From contig CP137877.1 of NCBI GenBank assembly GCA_034406715.1, forward strand, positions 372,001 to 436,000: a stretch of DNA of 64,000 bases, read 5' to 3'. A program made the translations under genes and the position numbers. The notes below the pieces were generated by a model. It worked only from the letters and a program-made list of their open reading frames with translations. It was not told the origin of the DNA and did no database searches. Origin of the DNA: Rhodotorula mucilaginosa. Its lineage: Eukaryota > Basidiomycota > Microbotryomycetes > Sporidiobolales > Sporidiobolaceae. This document shows, in pieces, positions 33,771 through 45,369 of this stretch (position 1 is its first letter; each line of letters starts with the position of its first letter).

Positions 33771-34102
33771 GGCTGGCGTAGTGAAGAGTGTGTACAGTAA
33801 GAGAGTGGTGCAAAGGGTGGAAGAAGCGGAATGCAGCTCCGAGTCGTCCGTCGGTGGGGCCGAGCAAGAAAAATCGCAGACCTCGAGACGGCGAGCCGAA
33901 ATCTCGAAACGATGACGTGGCGGTTCGCGCGCTCCTCGCTGGCTGCAAAAGTTCGTCGAGCAGGGTCGCCGAGGGTGCGGCAAAGATGGTATAGGTAGGT
34001 CATGGCGAAGGGTCGAGTGGTCGCAAAGTCGACGGTCCGGTCTCGATCTGGCTGTGCTCGAACGCGTACTCAAAAGGCGGCCCGATTTGAATCGAATGCG
34101 CG
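33771..34102. promoter_or_regulatory. DBT 5' region / LYR protein 3' region
   Basis: A 332-bp tandem gap on the minus strand. It should contain the DBT promoter. The DBT frame is open upstream of 33770, but 33770 gives a proper presequence. No ORF with support. Confidence 0.5.
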
Positions 34103-35130
34103 TCAAGTTCGACCGCAAATTTGTCGACGGGATGGCGGCGTATTAGATGCAACGGACCCCTTCAGGGCTGCCGTCGGGGTGCTCTTTCTCAGATGAGCAG
34201 CCTGGGCGCGCCGGAGTTCGCGAGCGCGATTGGCCTTTCGCGCTTGTTCCTGCAATTCGGGCGAAATGCGGAGCTGTTCGATCCGAGGTCGAGTGAGGCG
34301 AGCGAGCGTAGCCAGTCAGATCTCGCGCACCGCGAGGACAGTCGAGCGAGGAGTGATCAGTTTGACCCACCTTGCTGCGCGCCACTTCGCGCTTTTCTCG
34401 TTCGCGGGCGTCTTTGATCCAAGTCCTCCATTCGTCGCCGAGCCGACCTTGCCCTCTCGCTTCGCCACCGCCGCCGCCACCGGTACCGGCGCGTCCTCGT
34501 CCAGGCCGGGCCAGCAAGTCTTGCTTGAAGCGCTCCTCTGCCTGAGCGAGTTGCACAAACTGTTTCGCCTGCTCGAGTTTGTCGTACCGTCGTTGACTGG
34601 TCCGTCGGCGGTTAAAGATGGTCATGGTGATCTCGATCGGTTGAGGCCGGAGTCGAGGAATCGGATGGTAGAATTGAGTCGCGTGCATGATCGAGGGGTA
34701 GACTCGTGGTTTTCGGAGGGGTTTCTGTACCGGTCGCGGTGGACGGGGCGGCCGAAGCGATTCGCGAGCGGCGAGATGGGCGGCGAGGGTGCAGACCTGT
34801 TTCGCCTTGGTGGACGACTCGTGGGCAGTCTCGAGCTGGTCCAGCAGCTGCACACTCCGTACAGTCAGTGGAGTACGTCGGCGGACAAAATGGACAGAAG
34901 GAACTCGCCTGTTCCGCCTCGACGAGACTTGTCCGGACTTTTCCGACCCCGGTCAGATGTCGGCCGTGCTTGAAGCGCTGCCGGATGTAGTTCTGCAGTG
35001 CCGAGACGTGCTCGAGTGGGAGGTTGAGTTGGCCGAGGCGAGATGAGCGGAGCAGCGGGCGGTAGAGAGACCAGAGTACGGGAACACGATGGAGCGGCGA
35101 GCGGAGCAGACCATGACGAGGCAAGACCAT
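34103..35130 (-). CDS. LYR-motif protein (Complex1_LYR superfamily)
   Basis: Exons 35130-34909, 34847-34371, 34273-34103 give 289 residues. The N-terminus carries the LYR motif with its surroundings (HRVPVLWSLYRPLLRSSRL) and a downstream helix pair (RQRFKHGRHLTGVGK), as in Complex1_LYR proteins, which bind mitochondrial acyl carrier protein and act in Fe-S or respiratory-complex assembly. The rest is basic and helical (FNRRRTSQRRYDKLEQAKQ, PELQEQARKANRARELRRAQ), longer than small LYRM proteins and similar in plan to fungal Cup1-like LYR proteins. Function beyond the motif is unknown. Intron 1 (34908-34848) has a GC donor, CAG|GCGAGT, and restores a continuous helix EAEQ-LLDQLETAHE. The gene is divergent from the nuclear protein at 35487. 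Confidence 0.78.
34848..34908 (-). other. GC-AG intron in the LYR gene
   Basis: A 61-nt intron bounded by CAG|GCGAGT and GTGTGCAG|CTG on the minus strand, with a CACTGACTG branch site. No GT donor gives the right phase. Its donor hexamer GCGAGT is identical to that of the O-fucosyltransferase GC-AG intron. Confidence 0.8.
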
Positions 35131-35486
35131 CTTCGCAGTGTGCACTCTGAAGCAGTCGACTCTGCCTTTGAATGCGCGTCTACGGCGTGTAGAGAGGTGG
35201 GTGGTGCACCGCCTCGGCTCGCTCACGCTTTGCGCTCGCTCGCTCCACTCGGATCCAAGTTCCAGCCTAGTCCGGGCAGCGCATGTACGCTTGCAGACCG
35301 TACGTCTCGACTACAGCTCCCGCGTCCTGGCCTCACGAGGGCCGCTTTTCGCTTTTCGCCAGCTTCAAACGGAGCGCTCTCATTGCTCGCCAGCAATTAG
35401 CCAGTCAGCTTGCAGTAGAGCCAGTGGGTCGTCTGACTTGCTCATATACCGTGTGCGATACTGACCGAGTCCCACCAAACACAGGA
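35131..35486. promoter_or_regulatory. Divergent promoter region, LYR (-) / nuclear protein (+)
   Basis: A 356-bp interval between start codons. The plus-strand frame is open from 35283 with its own ATG, so the nuclear protein could start there; the CACAG just before 35487 could instead be an intron acceptor inside the 5' leader. Confidence 0.45.
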
Positions 35487-36877
35487 ATGCCGCCTCGACC
35501 GACCGCTCTCCCGACTCGCTTCTTCCCAGCCGATCCAGAAACGTCAGACTTGACCTTACCGACACCGCCAATCGAGTTCAATTTACCGTCAGAAGACGGC
35601 AACGGCGGTGGCGCTGGTGGTGGTGGTCCCGGGCCTTCTTCCCTCGCGCACCGACTCGCACTCGCCGCCGCCGCGTCTCATGGCCTCCCCGTACCCGACT
35701 TGCATGTGAACGAAACCGCAGCAGCAGGTCCAACCTCTACGAGCCGGAAACGGAAAGCCGTCGCACCGTCGACGGCGACGGCGGCAGGCAGCCGCAAACG
35801 AGTCCAAAAGACAGACCAAGTCGATACTTCGGCGTTTTCCGGCGGAAAGGGCAAGGGCAAGAGCAAGAGGTCACAGGCTTCCGCCGCCGGTGCAACAAAG
35901 AGGGGCAAACCATCGTCGACGTCGACCACGCAAGATATTCGCGTCCAGCCGTCTTCCGACGTCGAAGAAAACACCAGCGATGAAGACGCAGCGGGACCTC
36001 GCCCTCAGAGCAAGAGACGCCGACAGGCTTTCGGAAACGGCGCGGCATCAGATGACGCAGCCTCGAGCGACGCCTATACCGACAACGGCAGCGGCGAGGG
36101 TGGTGACTCGGCTGCAGCAGCAGTCGAATCGTCCGAAGAGGAGGAGGAAGCAGAGGCAGAACCGGTGCGGCGCAAACCCGGTCGAAGGCGCCGAGACTCG
36201 CCCTCGTACGTCGAGCCTATCAATATTGGTCCGAGCGCCGGTGGACCGGGCTACGAAGGGTTCACGGCGACTCTCCTCCTCGGCGGTGGCGGCGGCGGCG
36301 GCGCAGCATCCAAACCGGGAAGCAAGGTTCTGCCGCCAATTGTGCCGCCGTTGTTGCGAGGATCCGAGGACCTCAAGGCTTTGTTGTTGGCGAGCGTTGA
36401 GGACGATGAGGAGGAGGAGGATGACGAAGGCGTTCGGCGGTTTGGAGGAGAAACGGATGCAGAAGGGAGGAGTGGCGGCGTTCATCGTCATCATCAAAGG
36501 TCGCCTGCGAACTTGACTACCGCTCAACTCGCCGAGCTCGAGCGCGCCTCGGATCCGTATGTATGGCCCTTACGTTCCTATTCATGCTCTGCGGCTGACC
36601 TTTTTCTTTTTTCGCCGGCGGCAAGCGCGTTCGCCACCACCTTGTTGGAAAAAGTCGCCGGTCGCATCTCTGCTCTCGATACCGCGTACGCCAAACTCAG
36701 TGAGGAGTTATCGAAAGCGCAACTCGAAGCGAGCGTGCTCGGCAACGTCAAGAGTTTGCTCAAGGTGAGAGGAGCGCATTCCTCTTTTTCCCCTCCCTTC
36801 GGCCCTTCGAACGACCTAATCACTGACCCACATCGTTACAGGCTCGTCGCGACATTATCCGGAAGCCGCCAACATAG
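35487..36877 (+). CDS. Basic, low-complexity nuclear protein with C-terminal coiled coil, unknown function
   Basis: Exons 35487-36556, 36626-36764, 36842-36877 give 414 residues. I do not recognise the family. The first two-thirds are disordered: Ala/Gly/Ser-rich with nuclear-localisation-type clusters (SRKRKAV, SRKRVQK, QSKRRRQ), acidic runs (SSEEEEEAEAE) and an AT-hook-like RRKPGRRRR. A semi-conserved block follows (GPGYEGFTATLLLGGG), then an acidic stretch. The C-terminus is a predicted coiled coil (AFATTLLEKVAGRISALDTA, SEELSKAQLEASVLGNVKSL) ending ARRDIIRKPPT, rebuilt across two introns. A chromatin or kinetochore role would fit but is a guess. The start at 35487 is preferred over the in-frame ATG at 35283, whose extension looks unlike protein. 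Confidence 0.65.
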
Positions 36878-37019
36878 TTGCTCAAGACTCCCTCCGCTCC
36901 CGCGATTTGTACTCGCTTCGATCGTAGGTCTCGTCAAAACAGCAATGTGGGCACTCGAAATTTCGGCTTTTTTTTCTTGCAAAGAAGGAGAGGCAGATCT
37001 ACATAAAGGGGTTGGTGGT

Positions 37020-38458
37020 TTAAGCCATGAACTTCTTGCCGGCCTCGATGTTCTTGGCGAGGGCCGGAAGGCACTCGTCGAGGAGGGCCTGCTCGGTCGG
37101 GTGGAGGTCGCCGACCGGGTGGATCTCACCGACGGTACCCTCGCTGGTGAGCGAGACGGGCGACGAGAAGAAGTCGCAGCCCTTGTCGGCGTAGAGCGGG
37201 CTCTCGACGTAGGTGCAGAGCTTGACGTTCTTCTCGCCGTTCATGGCGCGGAGGAGCGCGTCGGCCCACTCGAGACCGGCGTAGGCCATCGAGAGGGTCG
37301 CCGAACCGGCACCGTCCTTGGCCTTGACGACCTCGTCGCCACCGAACTGGATGCGGTGCACGAGCTGCTTGAGGGTCTCGCCACCCTCCTCGACGACCTT
37401 CTTGCCAGCGGGGAGCTGCGACAGGAGGGGGACAATGGTCGGGCCCGAGTGGCCACCGACGACGGGAACGTCCGTCTCCTTGGGCTGGGTGCCGGCGATT
37501 CCAGACAGGAACGCCGAGGCGCGGACAATGTCGAGGGTCGTGACACCGAAGAGGCGCTTCGGGTCGTAGACGCCGGCCTTCTTGAAGACCTCGGCGACGA
37601 TCGGGACGGTCGAGTTGACCGGGTTGGCAATGATTCCGAGGCGAGCCTTGGGCGCGACCTTGGCGGCGGCCTGGGCGAGGTCACGAACGATCGAGGCGTT
37701 GGCCTGTGTGGATGGGCGGGAGATGCTCGTCAGCGTCGACGTTGAACGACCCGCGCGGACGAAGAAGCGCGGTACGTACGTTGAAGAGGTCGTCACGGGT
37801 CATGCCGGGCTTGCGGGGCATGCCAGCCGGGATGAGGATGATCTCGGCACCCTCGAGGGCCTTCTCGAGACCGCCGTTCTCCGGGCCGTAACCGACAGCC
37901 TGCGCGCCCCACCATACAGCGAGTCAGTAAATCTTGTCCCATAACGATGCGTGTTGCTGAGTGCGCTCAAAGGCCACGACTCGTGACGGAAAACGATTCG
38001 CAGGCAAAGTTTGCCGCCGTGCGGGCTTCACTGATCTCGCGCGATCGGCTGTGCTTGCCGGCGTGCGTTCGCGAGAGGGCGGACAGAGTGGTTGAGAAGA
38101 CTAACGGTGGACGGAGTGTTGCAGTGTCCGACATCGGCAGCGACACCGGCGGCGAGGCGGATGTCGTACAGCGAGAGGTGCGAGACGAGCGGGTTCAGCT
38201 TGAGCAGCAGCGACAGCGGCTGGCCGATACCACCTGCAGGATCGATCCGCAGGGTCAGTCTCGCATGGTCTACCCTCTATGCTGGTCGATCGCGCTGCCC
38301 GCGAGCCGGATGCGAACGCCGAGGGTGACCTCGCTGTCGCCCCAAACCGGAGAAGGAAGAGACGAACCGGCAGCGCCGAGGACAGCGACCTTGGTGGCGG
38401 CGCGAGCCGAGGTCGAGAAGCCGCGGGTGGCGAGCGAACGGCGGGTGGCAGCGAACAT
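37020..38458 (-). CDS. MDH1: Malate dehydrogenase, mitochondrial
   Basis: Exons 38458-38368, 38233-38106, 37899-37780, 37703-37020 give 340 residues, the usual length. The presequence [19 protein letters not shown] leads to the NAD-binding motif [19 protein letters not shown] (rebuilt across intron 1), then [33 protein letters not shown] with substrate-binding Arg, [11 protein letters not shown] and the catalytic-His block [16 protein letters not shown]. It interconverts malate and oxaloacetate in the TCA cycle. Intron 1 uses a GTTCGT donor and intron 2 (38105-37900) a GTTAGT donor; intron 2 is among the longest in the window at 206 nt. Codon use is strongly biased to C/G-ending codons, as for a highly expressed gene. 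It is convergent with the nuclear protein, 142 bp apart. Confidence 0.97.
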
Positions 38459-38704
38459 CCTTTCCGTCTACGGGTGTGCGTATAGGGAGAAGAGGGAGAG
38501 CGTGTCCGACCGCGGTCAATTCCCCGAGCCCAAAGCTCCCCCTGTCTCTGGCTCGGAACACCGGCTTTCTCCGTCCTTCTCTTCTCCGACTTTCAAGTCG
38601 TAAACAGGTTCATGCATAGGAGGGAGAAAACACACACAGAATAGACACATAACACCCCTTCACACCCGGAAAACAAGCACCCCACGTCGTCCCCCGCCCC
38701 GAAC

Positions 38705-41700
38705 TCATTCGCTGTCCTCGAGCGTGATATGCTCCGTCGGCGCCGAGTTGTTCGCCTCGGTCTGCTTCTTTGCCTTGCCACGACCGCGACCTTTGGCCGT
38801 TGACCGGCCGCGGGGCTTCTTGCCGACGTTCTTTGCGAGCGAAGCCCCCTCCGCGTCCGCGTCCGCGTCCGCGTCGTTGGCCTCGTCCTGCTCCCCTTGC
38901 GTGCTGTCGTCCCTCGCGGGCGAAGAAGCGCGCGACGCCGCCCTGCTCGAAGTGACGCTGGCGGTCGCGCTCGTCCCGCCGCCGCCGCCGCCACCGTTGC
39001 TCTGCTTGACGCGCTTCGTCGGCCTCTCCGACGCTTCGGAAGGTCCTCCTCCGTTCGCGTTCGCGCCGCGGACGACCATTCCCGGCCCCGGTGGCGAGCT
39101 ACCGCGCGTCGAACTCCGAGTGACACGCTTATAGCGACGGGGAGTCGTGCTCGGGGCCGTGACGTCGACCTCCTGCTCTTGTTGGTGTTGCTGCTGCTGT
39201 TGCTGATTCGCAGCAGGAACAGCCAGCTCGGGAGAGCCTCCGGTCCCGACGCTGTGCTCGAGAGTCGGCTCAGCAGGATCAGCAGCGGCGGCGACGGCTT
39301 GCTCGATGGGCTCGGCGCGCCCATGATCGACCTTGCGACGCGGCGGCTCGGCAAAGTCGTTCAATTCCTCGGAAGAGTCGGCCGACTCGGTATCGTCGGC
39401 GGCGGCGGCGGCTGACGACTCGAGCTCGCCAGTCGCAACGCGATCTCGGCCAAGAAGCGATTCCTCGGCGGTGTGTGCCGCTCGGGGAGGGGAACCGTCC
39501 GAGCCGGCGGCGGCGTCGTCGTCAACGCCATTCGTGAGAGCACGCAGATCACCGTCCTCATCAGAGAACGCGATGATATGGTCTGCCATCGAGTCGGCGG
39601 CAGGGGCTCCCGGGAATTGAAAGTGGTTCGGATCGGTCGCGGCGACAGGATGAGCGACGGCTGAAGAAGACGCTGCTACGGGGTCGGGTTGCCATGCCGC
39701 CGCGTTCGGCTGATGGAGCGAGTAGATAGACTTTTGCGGCGACCCCTGCGTCGAAGAGTACTCGTCGCTGAGTTCCAAGACTGCCTTCGAGCTTTGATGG
39801 TTGTTGTTCGCCGTTGCCGCGCCCTTGATGGTGAAGCCGTGAATCTTCGGTTCAGCGGAGGCGGGAGTGTTCCTCAGTCCTGCTGCGCCTCGGATCGTGA
39901 GCGAGAAAGGCCCCGCAGGCGCGTCGACGGCACCGGGAGCTGGAGCGGAAACGGGAGGGGCGACGTCACCACCGGCGAGCGGCGCCTCCGGAGCTGGCGT
40001 CGTCGACTCTGCGGCTGCCGACTGCTCGGCACGTCGGACGATTTCGCGGTCCATCTCTTCTTGCCGCCGGCGGCTGGCCTCTTCCTTCCTGAGACGACGT
40101 TGTTCCCGCTCCTGCTCCTCGCGGCGATGCCGCTCCTCGGCGCCTTCGGCGTACTGCTCGACGAGTACCTTGACTTCGTCTCGCATCCGGGCGCGTCTCG
40201 ATTTCGCCTCTTCATACGCCCACGAGTCGTTACGGAACGCCTCCGCGTCGGCAATGGCCTGCTGCGTCTTCTTGCCGCCTTTGACCACCGAAGGTTGATT
40301 CATGGCGATGACGTTCAGCAGGAGATCCGAGTTGCGCAAGAAGTGCTCGACGAAGTGGAGCAAGTAGAGGCCGCAGTCGCAGTAGTTCGGTTGTTGCGGT
40401 ACCTGCAACGGAAGACAGTACCGACAGTCAGCGACAAGCTGTGGCGGCAAGGCGAGGCCTCAGCCAGGCTGTACGTACGTCGGCTCGACCGCACTGAACC
40501 TGATCGATCGAGAGCTCCTCGGGCTGCTTGCCGAGTTTCGACATGGCTTCGCTGACGAGGTAGCTCTTGAGCTTGTTGGTGACGGCTTTGTGGTACCCGC
40601 CGAGCGAGTCGAACGTCAGGATCCAGCATCTGCATTCCGTATAAGAGTCAGCGCGAAGACTTGCGAGTGGACACGCAGGTGTCAGTCGTACCCATCTAGG
40701 TCGACCGCTTCCCTGGCCTCGAGCAAAGCCTGCTTCTGGCGTTCTTCGCGAGCAACGCGTTCAGCCTTTTCTCGTTCCCGTTGACGACGTTCCTCCTCTT
40801 CTCGTTCGCGCTGCAGCTTTTCGGCGCGGTCTGGCTCCGGGTCTTGCGGTACGAAGGTCTGGGGACCCTTCCTCCTCGTAGAAGACGTCGGCTTCGCGGC
40901 CGATGCGGGGCGCCCTTCGTGATGGCCGGTCGCTGAAGTTGACACAGGCGCTTTGACTGGAGTGACAACGAGCACATCGTCGTCGTCACCCTTCCCGGTC
41001 TGTGAACCGGTGACAGGCTGGTCTTCCGCAGGCTTGGCGATCGCGGCGTCGGCGTCGGCGCCAAAGAGGGATTCGGCAAGCGCCTCGTTCGTGCGTTGGC
41101 TCGGAGTCGGCAGAAGAACATCATCTTCTTGGCCGGTGAGCTCACGCGGTTGAGTGCGAGGATTGTGTACAAAGGAGAGTTCCGGTGAGCCGGCTTCTCG
41201 AGTCGGTGACCCCTCGTCTGCGCCTTCGGTCCAGCGTTTATGACTCGGGGTCGCGGGTGCGTGGCTGCTGGGTCCGCCGCCTTCGAGACTGCCGCGCTGA
41301 GGCAGAATCATCTCCATGTCGGACATGTCTTCGTCGAACTTCATGTCGGACGGGTCATCGCGCGCGGAAGGGTCGACAGGGGTCGAGTCGATCTGCATCT
41401 GCGCCAGTTCGGGCTGAGCCGGCGGAGACTTGTAGATGGAATAGAGGGCTCCGGCGGCGACATGCTCGGCGTCCGCGCGTGAGGGCGAAGCGGCGAGCGG
41501 ATCGCCTTTGTCCACCATTGCGGCCTCGATGCCGCGAGCGATTCTTTCCTCGTGCTCCTGTTCGTCGCGGTCGACCGGGCTCGCCACCTGCGACTCGTCG
41601 AGCATGTCGACGTCACTCTCGGCCTTCTCGGAGGCGGCCACGAGAGGCGGCGCTTGAAGCTCGTGCTTCTCCCTGAGCGCTTTCGGCACTCTGCCCTGGC

Positions 41701-44700
41701 CGAAATGGCGGCTCGTGACTTCACCATTCTCGGCGTTGGGAGCGGCGGGCGCGTCTTCGGTGTCGACAGTTGAATCGCGTTGCTGGATCCGTCCGGACTG
41801 CCGAGGTGGCGGCGCTGCGGTCGGAGGAGGCGGCGGACGAAGAAGTGCGGCCGGGTTGATGATCATCGCAAGGTACCAATGGAAGCTGTTGGGGGAAAAC
41901 GTTTCAGGCTTCAACTTCGATACTCGCTGACGGGGAGGAGGCGACTCACTGCTCATTGATCGGCACCACGATGAAGCGCTTCTCGAAAAGGTTGACCTTT
42001 TTCGTCCACTTTTCGACGAGCTTGTACGGATCGACTCCCTTCTTCTTCGGCGTCGACAGCTGCTTGTAGAAGAACGAGTTGAAGATGTGCACTTGTGGCG
42101 CCATCTTCTTGTCGTCGGGCAGCGAAGCATCGCTCTCCTCGATCCTTTTGAGGATCTGCCTGCATCCCCGCAACGCGTCAGATGAGTGTCGGCGACAATC
42201 TATAATGGATGAGAAAGCGTACTTAAGGCCGAATTCGATCAGCGTGTCGTTCAGGAACTCGTCAGGCTGAAGCCGCTTGACGTCGCCCCACGGCAGAGTG
42301 ATTGCGCCAGGTTGGCCAGGCGGGAATTCAACGACGCTGTTTGCCGGGAGGGAGGACTCGTGAGCAAAGCCTCCTTCCATCTCCGGGCTTCAACAAACCC
42401 ATTCGAAGCGGACTCACACTTCGTCCGGACGATATTTGGCGTCGTTCTCCTTCAACCACTGCTGGTACCGCTTCTCCTCCTCAGTGAGGACCGGGACCGG
42501 CGCCGCTGCAGACGAAGTCGTGTCCGGCGGCCGAGAGACGTTCGCGTACTCGGAAGTCGATGGTCGAGAACTTCGCCGAGTCGCGCTCCGGCTCTGAACC
42601 TCGATGTCGGGGTCGGGCGAGTCGTCACGGCCGGCGCGACCGGCACGGGACGCCGGCGGCGTCAACTCCGTCAAATCACCCTGCTCGTCTTGTCGGAGCT
42701 TGTTGAAGCTGCAGGATCATCGGGCCAGTTCAAACTCAAACTCGATTCTGAGTACTATTGCCCTTGTTGTTGGAGGATTTACCTGAGTTTGGTTTGCTTC
42801 GGATCTGGCGCATTCTTCGCTTTTCCCTTGGTCGACTTGCCCGGCCGGCCCCGTTCCAGCTCGCGCATTGTGACGGCGATGTTGCTGTACACGTCCATCA
42901 TTATATTCGCCTTCATTTGACTGCGCAGGACTTGAGACTCAATGGAGGATCTCTTTGCTTGGGATGACGCAGGCGTGCAACGTACCTCGCTGGAACAGCA
43001 GATATTTTCTTCTTGCTGGGCCATCCCACGACTACTGAGTGGAACAATCGTTCTTCGGGTGTCGTTGGGTCCGCCTTCCAGGCATCCGTCAGGCTCGAGC
43101 GGTTGCGAAGAACGATGGTGACGGATTTTTCGCCGGGTGCTGTCACAAAGGCAGGTCAGTTCACGTTTTCCCGCTACGGTCAGGATCGACAAGCACGACG
43201 AACTCGATATCGGCTCAGGCCCCATGTCGCTGAGCGCCTCGAACAGCTTCGGAGGGCGGACCCTGATGTAGATGTAGGCGTCCAGGTCGTCCCGCTCGCT
43301 ACCCGGCCAGTACGAGATTTCCTGCGCGTCGCCGGCCCTGATCTCGACCCCGTCGTCGTGCCCGTCGCGCGACGTGTGGAGAGTGAGCTTGTCCAGCGAG
43401 TGGTCTCCCGAGGTGGTGAGGATGACGCGGCAAGTCGCTCCGGGCGTATCTGCGAGGCCCACCTTGGCGAGCAGGTAAGGTTTCGCCTCAATCTCGTACA
43501 CTTGGATCTCTGCCGCTCGAGCCTGCGGTCGACCTGCCGCCATCGCCTGCGTTGCGGCACGAGGAACCTTGCTCGGGTTTTGCGGAAACTGCAATTCTGC
43601 GTTATCCGTCGGACTGCCAGACCGCTTGAAGTCCTGCCAAGTTTCGGATGAGAAGGGTGCATCAGCCGACCGTCGCAATTTGGGGCCCCTCGCAAACGCG
43701 CAGCACCCACCCCGCGGCGTCTCATAGACCCAACCATGGTTTTTGGCGGTTTTCCAGCTTGTTGCTTGCTCTCGTAGTTGGCCACAAGCTTCTGGACGGA
43801 GGGACCGGGCTGGCTATCCGCAAGCTGCGATGTCCTTCGGAGTGTCGCCGTCGACGGAGCGGCATTCTTGTTGCGGTGCTCGGATGAACGGGCGGTGGAG
43901 ATGGCGATAGGATCAGGAGAGCTCGGAGCGTCGCCGACGCCGGTAAACGCAGCCGACTTGCGGGCCCGGCTTCCGCTCGCCTTCTTTGCCGGACCAGCAG
44001 TCGATGTCGAGGGGCGCCGATCATCGTCGTCGTCGTCGTCGCTTTCGATCGGATCGTTCGCGTCCTCGTGACGATGCGCAAGCGCTTCGAGCCCGCATTC
44101 GTCCGAGTCGTCCGTGTCGATTTCGATGACCGTAGTAGGCGCCTTCGCTTTGCCCTTGCCCTTCACGTCCAATCGCTTCTTCGTCTGCTTCGTCTGCTTC
44201 GTCTGCTTCGTCTGCTTCGCCTGCTCTACCCCCTCGTTACGTTGCATCGCCGCCCGTCCTGCGAGCTCTCTCGCACTTATGGGCGCGTTCTGTGGAATGG
44301 CGTCGGTGCGGGCTCGGGAAGAGGAGGACTGGGTCGGACCATGGAAGCTTGTCGACGCGACCGATTTGTATGGACTAGGCGCGTTGTTCGGACGAGGTGA
44401 CTTGAAAGCTGACGATTTGCTGCCGGCCGCTTTGCCGTACTTGCGCGCAGAAGGAAGGCTTTGTCCAGGCTGGTCGGCGTCCGCGTAAAAGTCCCCCGAT
44501 TGCCATCCCCCGCCTCGAGCCGCCGCCTTCCCCTTGCCAAGAGGGTAGTTCGGACCCGTAGGATCCCGAGGTTGGATGGGCGCCATGCTCGACGATGAGT
44601 GTCGAGGAATCTGCGAGGAGGACTGGTCGATGATTTCTGGATCGTCGTCTTCGAGGGTACGACTGCGAGATCGCGGCGAACGTTCCGGAGACGGAGACAC

Positions 44701-45369
44701 AGAGAGCGTTTCCTGCGGCGCGGTAGGTACCGTTGGTGGAGGAAGATTGACGCCGGCGACGTTGAGCGCCTTGCTTGCAGGGCGGTCTCCTGCTGCTGCA
44801 GAAGCTTGCGGAGGAACGGATTCCTCGGGCGACTGGGATCGATTCGGCGGAAACCACGCCGCCGGTGCGCGAGGTTGCGGAGGACGAGAGTGAGTCTGCG
44901 CCGGTGTCGCGGCGGAGTTGTAGGACGCCCTGGAAGGCGAGGGATGTGTAGTCGACTGCGCGCCGAGAAAGACGCTCGACACGGAACGGCGGCTCGGCGC
45001 GGGCTGTCCGGAGGTGACACCTCTTGCGCCTGCGCTACTGCCGTACCGAGGGGGAGGCGGAGGAGGCGGACCGTTGAAAGCGGGCCGCGGAAGTTCGCTC
45101 GGAGGCTGTTGACGGCCGCCGAAGAAGTCTCGGTGAAGGTGAAGATTCGACGAAGCGTAACCTCGGGGCGTTGCGGGTTGATCGGTTCGATGCGAGTGTG
45201 GTCCGTTCCTCGGCTGCGACCACGACGGGACCTGTTGCGAAGAAAAGAACTCGTGTTGACTGGGCAGCGGTGCGCCGTGCGTCGACTCGGAGTGGTGGGG
45301 ATGGTAGGAACCCGAGTACGGCGTCGTGGGAGCCCCCTGCGGGTACGATTGATAGCGGTGGTCGGTACT
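38705..45369 (-). CDS. ULP2: Large ULP2/SENP6-7-type SUMO protease; first exon not resolved
   Basis: Exons 45369-43711, 43633-43204, 43139-42986, 42920-42783, 42708-42418, 42336-42223, 42159-41950, 41885-40692, 40629-40479, 40402-38705 encode about 2013 codons. The catalytic core starts LQPDEFLNDTLIEFGLK and has HFHWYLAM (His), CWILTFDSLGGYHKAV (Asp), and VPQQPNYCDCGLYLLHFVE (Gln and nucleophile Cys), the C48 triad. About 390 low-complexity residues separate the His and Asp blocks; an insert there is typical of Ulp2/SENP6/7, which trim poly-SUMO chains in the nucleus. Long disordered N- and C-terminal regions flank the core. The frame beginning at 45369 follows an acceptor (GCATTAG) and has no suitable ATG, so at least one short upstream exon exists. 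The first listed donor is ambiguous between two in-phase sites (GTGGGT or GTTGGG). Confidence 0.9.
38851..38875. repeat. Hexamer repeat in ULP2 coding DNA
   Basis: Four tandem copies of CCGCGT encode alternating Asp-Ala (DADADADA) near the ULP2 C-terminus. The unit is in frame, so copy number can change without a frameshift. Confidence 0.85.
44181..44225. repeat. Nonamer repeat encoding (KQT)n in ULP2
   Basis: Four perfect copies of TCGTCTGCT (44181-44216) and one degenerate copy encode KQTKQTKQTKQT with a following Lys-rich stretch on the minus strand, in the disordered N-terminal half of the SUMO protease. Confidence 0.88.

Noticed and set aside
37318-37569. Plus-strand ORFs inside MDH1
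   Set aside because: Antisense shadows of a strongly codon-biased gene.
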